DNA of 19,668 nt from Psilocybe azurescens (taxonomy: Eukaryota; Basidiomycota; Agaricomycetes; Agaricales; Agrocybaceae). Positions 17,366 through 19,668 of the stretch are shown one piece after another (position 1 is the first letter of the stretch; every line of letters starts with the position of its first letter). The position numbers and the translations under genes are program-made. The notes beneath the pieces are model-generated. The model had not been told where the DNA came from. It did not search any database and saw only the letters and a program-made list of their open reading frames with translations. The DNA is taken from positions 1-19,668 of the forward strand of contig JAJIRX010000776.1 in NCBI GenBank assembly GCA_023853785.1. The letters run 5' to 3'.

Positions 17366-19018
17366 AAGCACTTGCATGACATCTACAAGTCCCTATGTTT
17401 AATGCTTTCTGTTCATTTCATTTGTCGAAATCAATATATTTGCAAAATTGAAAATATAGACCAAAGTGCTGCATGTAGCCCTACATTATACCGCCAATGT
17501 CCTTAGATAGCTCAAAATTCTATTTTTGATTTTCCAGTCTCTCCAGCAGTCGCCATGTACCCACTCCTGGAGCCTCGCATGCCGACGAGTAGCGAATGCT
17601 GTAGAGCAGTTGTCTTTGTGCCTATCTACAGCTCTACCCCCTCAAAAAGTACACATCATCATTCTAATCTGGTATTAGTGAAGTAATAATACTGTTAAAA
17701 GCGTTGTCTACTTGATGCTGGAAACTGGTTAAGGAGAGAAAATCATCACAGTGAAAGGGTGTAAACCATTCTGAGCTTACAATTTGTAGTGAGATACAGA
17801 GGCCCTTATTTTTGCGATTGTTATCTGTAATAAACTAGTACATTATACTAGTGAAGGGTAGGAGATATGCCAGACTATTAGGCTTTGAGGCTTTACTTCC
17901 TAGTGGGCCAACAAGAGTAATAGACCTTACAAACTAACTAAGGTGTAGTGTGGCCTATTAATCAGTGCTACAAATCAAAGACTACCTTTAGTTTCCTACA
18001 CAGCTATCAAAGCAACCCTAACCGAGTGTGCTAAGCGACGCCCGCCTCCATTGATCATACTATTAGTCCCATGCAAAGAAGAAACTCTTAAGAAATGACC
18101 TTGGCTCTTACAAGGGGTAACACCCACCAGTGTCTTACCAAGCAATCGCCAAGTGATGAAAACCTTATTAATTAGCAAAAGCGATCACTGTGTCCAGGCC
18201 TCACAAAGGCTGTTCACTAAATTAGGCGATCAACCGCTCGGGATCAGGCATCACTGCGCCACACGGGTGATTGCCCCACGGACCAAATGTATTGGCAATT
18301 GAAATCTTGTGTACAACTCAGCATATGGTGGTCTACTAGATCCAACTATAAAAACTTGTAATTTGCAATGCAGCTAACGGAGTGAGCAATCGCCCAGCCA
18401 GCGATCACCACACAATACTAGAGGTAACTTTCCTCATGATAAGGGCACCTGCTGTTCCAGGAGGTCCTAAACCAATAGCAACTGTGCTTGGGAACCTTGG
18501 TAGGGTTTCCTAGGAAATATACCCCTAGCAATCTAGTCCCAACATGCCTTAGCCGCGAGCCATCTGATAAAATAAGTCAGGTGGTTGCTACCCAAGAAGG
18601 CACTGCCGCATGGACAACAATGTTATCTTTAAATAAGTGCCGTAGCCCAGGCTAACTAGTACTTTCCACTATTATAATTGGTGCAGCAAAGGCTAGGCAG
18701 CACACGGTCCATTTCCTTCCTTTCTCTTAGTCTCTTTCAATTATCACAAGCCAAAGTATCTATTTAGCCTATAAAAACAGCCCTGTATCTTAGAATAGAA
18801 CCAAGTAATCTACACCCCAGATTTGATATCAGAATTTACTCTGAATAAGAATTCTAGTGTTAACACTTTGAGGACTAGTGATTTGTGTGATAAGAGATCG
18901 AACACTGCAGTTCACCTTAAGCAATTAGGTGCTACCTGGTTTCGTGAGCAATTGCCATTGTGATATTCAACGTCAGGTCTATTAGACTTGATAAGCAGGC
19001 TTTTATAAGTCATCCATG
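17366..19018. other. No gene seen; region rich in AGYGATYGC motifs
   Basis: No open frame of note and no recognisable protein. GC is higher than in the AT-rich middle of the window. From about 17815 onward the motif AGCGATCAC/GGTGATTGC/CAATCGCC recurs in both orientations (for example near 18145, 18181, 18223, 18268, 18386 and 18396). The stretch could be part of a long LTR or an untranslated region of a retroelement running off the right edge, but no terminal repeat or tract was found to show this. Confidence 0.4.
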
Positions 19019-19253
19019 GACTGCCCTGGGGATTGTTAAGTACGGATTGGAACCCTATACGACTAGCGATTGCTCATAGTAACTAGGGACAACTGTCAGA
19101 GAACTCCGACTGTTCAGGACGTTGCCTATAGTAAGACTGCCCTGGGGATTATTAAGTACGGGTGGGAACCCTATAAAGGCTAGTGATCGCTCATAGTAAC
19201 TAGGGACGACTGTCAGAGAAATCTGACTGTTTTCAGGACGTTGCCTATAGTAA
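19019..19253. repeat. Tandem duplication of about 118 bp
   Basis: Copy 1 (19019-19134) and copy 2 (19135-19253) both begin GACTGCCCTGGGGATT and end TTCAGGACGTTGCCTATAGT, then AA. Shared internal blocks include CATAGTAACTAGGGAC and ACTGTCAGAGAA. They differ by substitutions and a few small indels. Each copy holds one AGYGATYGCTCAT motif. A weaker related piece (GGTGATCGCTTATAGT) follows at 19321. Confidence 0.9.
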
Positions 19254-19668
19254 ACTAAGGACTGTGGACTAGTGTGCCCAGTTGCTTATAGGAACCAAGG
19301 ATCTACTACGTGTTAATACGGGTGATCGCTTATAGTGTTTGATAAAGTTTGAGTTTGGGTTTTATAAAGAGAACTGTTAAGTGTCCCGTGTACACTCGCC
19401 CCCAAAAGTGATCCCCTGATATTGGTGATTGCCCTCATATAGAGAGATTGCCCTTACTATTCAAGTGCCTTGTGTGTACTAGCCTGTAAAAGTGTTCTCT
19501 AGCTACTAGTGATCACCCCAGAGCAATCGTCTAAGTCTGTACTCTGCTAAACTAGTTATTGTAATAAGCCTTACGAGCTTACCCTCCCAGATCGAACTGA
19601 TCAATATAAATATTGATTGGGTGTTGTGTATTGGGCAATTACAAAGTCACCCCGCACTAAACATCTCA
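19254..19668. other. No gene seen; continuation of the AGYGATYGC-rich region
   Basis: More copies of the same motif occur near 19321, 19425, 19508 and 19522, together with the paired phrases GTGTACACTCGCCC and GTGTACTAGCC at 19390-19500, which suggest older degenerate tandem repeats. The window ends without an element boundary. Confidence 0.4.

Noticed and set aside
17580..17640. GTAGAGC...GCTCTAC as a tRNA or structured RNA
   Set aside because: Only a 7-bp stem with a long loop, and no A or B box.
19019..19253. CRISPR-like array
   Set aside because: There are only two long direct copies without spacers, in a eukaryotic context.
1..19668. A prokaryotic-style defence, phage or operon system
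   Set aside because: Spliceosomal introns, no ribosome-binding-site-led gene strings, and eukaryotic transposon families throughout.

Overview
The window reads as a repeat-rich, AT-rich stretch of a fungal genome. The best guess is a filamentous basidiomycete (Agaricomycete-like). The reasons are short introns of about 50-80 bp with GTRNGT donors and CTAAY/ACTAAT branch sites, a KDZ-type transposase with CxC5/CxC6 cysteine clusters, a fungal-style Helitron, and a decayed gene resembling a protein family that I recall as repetitive in Agaricomycetes. No species can be named from the sequence alone. I see no intact single-copy host gene. Almost everything recognisable is a mobile element or its debris.

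Layout, left to right. Positions 55-1600 hold a broken multi-exon fungal gene of unknown function. Positions 1681-3943 hold a frameshifted KDZ transposase with CxC5 and CxC6 clusters, an intron at 2868-2923 and candidate D, D and E catalytic residues. Positions 3994-4310 hold a palindrome-rich block of TGGAGTCCA-type repeats, including a 101-bp direct duplication and a MITE-like foldback. Positions 4333-7995 are a three-layer nest: an old Tc1/mariner element (transposase on minus) contains a younger Tc1/mariner element (4632-6686, transposase on plus), which is itself interrupted by a 470-bp solo LTR (5327-5796) with a 5-bp target duplication. Each layer removes cleanly at its target duplication and leaves a plausible parent of about 1.6 kb.

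Positions 7998 to about 8880 (minus) hold a decayed, intron-containing gene cut by the outer Tc1 element. Positions 8880-10090 are non-coding apart from a 15-bp perfect hairpin. Positions 10097-15265 hold a broken Helitron Rep-helicase: four short leader introns, a proline/alanine low-complexity N-terminus with a 300-bp-spaced internal duplication, a cysteine motif, a Rep domain with HUH (HMH) and two-tyrosine motifs, and a PIF1-like helicase. The 3' end runs into another TGGAGTCCA block (15275-15560).

After that come a tRNA-like sequence on minus (15609-15684), a GC-rich T-poor minisatellite (about 15781-16735), a pyrimidine tract (16736-16930), an 11-bp tandem array (17150-17205), two strong stem-loops (17223-17265 and 17304-17361), and about 2.3 kb without genes. 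That last stretch is marked by a recurrent AGYGATYGC motif and a roughly 118-bp tandem duplication (19019-19253).

The genes do not form a pathway. The window records successive insertion and decay. The parts least explained by standard element types are the TGGAGTCCA palindrome blocks at three separate places, the T-poor minisatellite, and the AGYGATYGC-rich right end.
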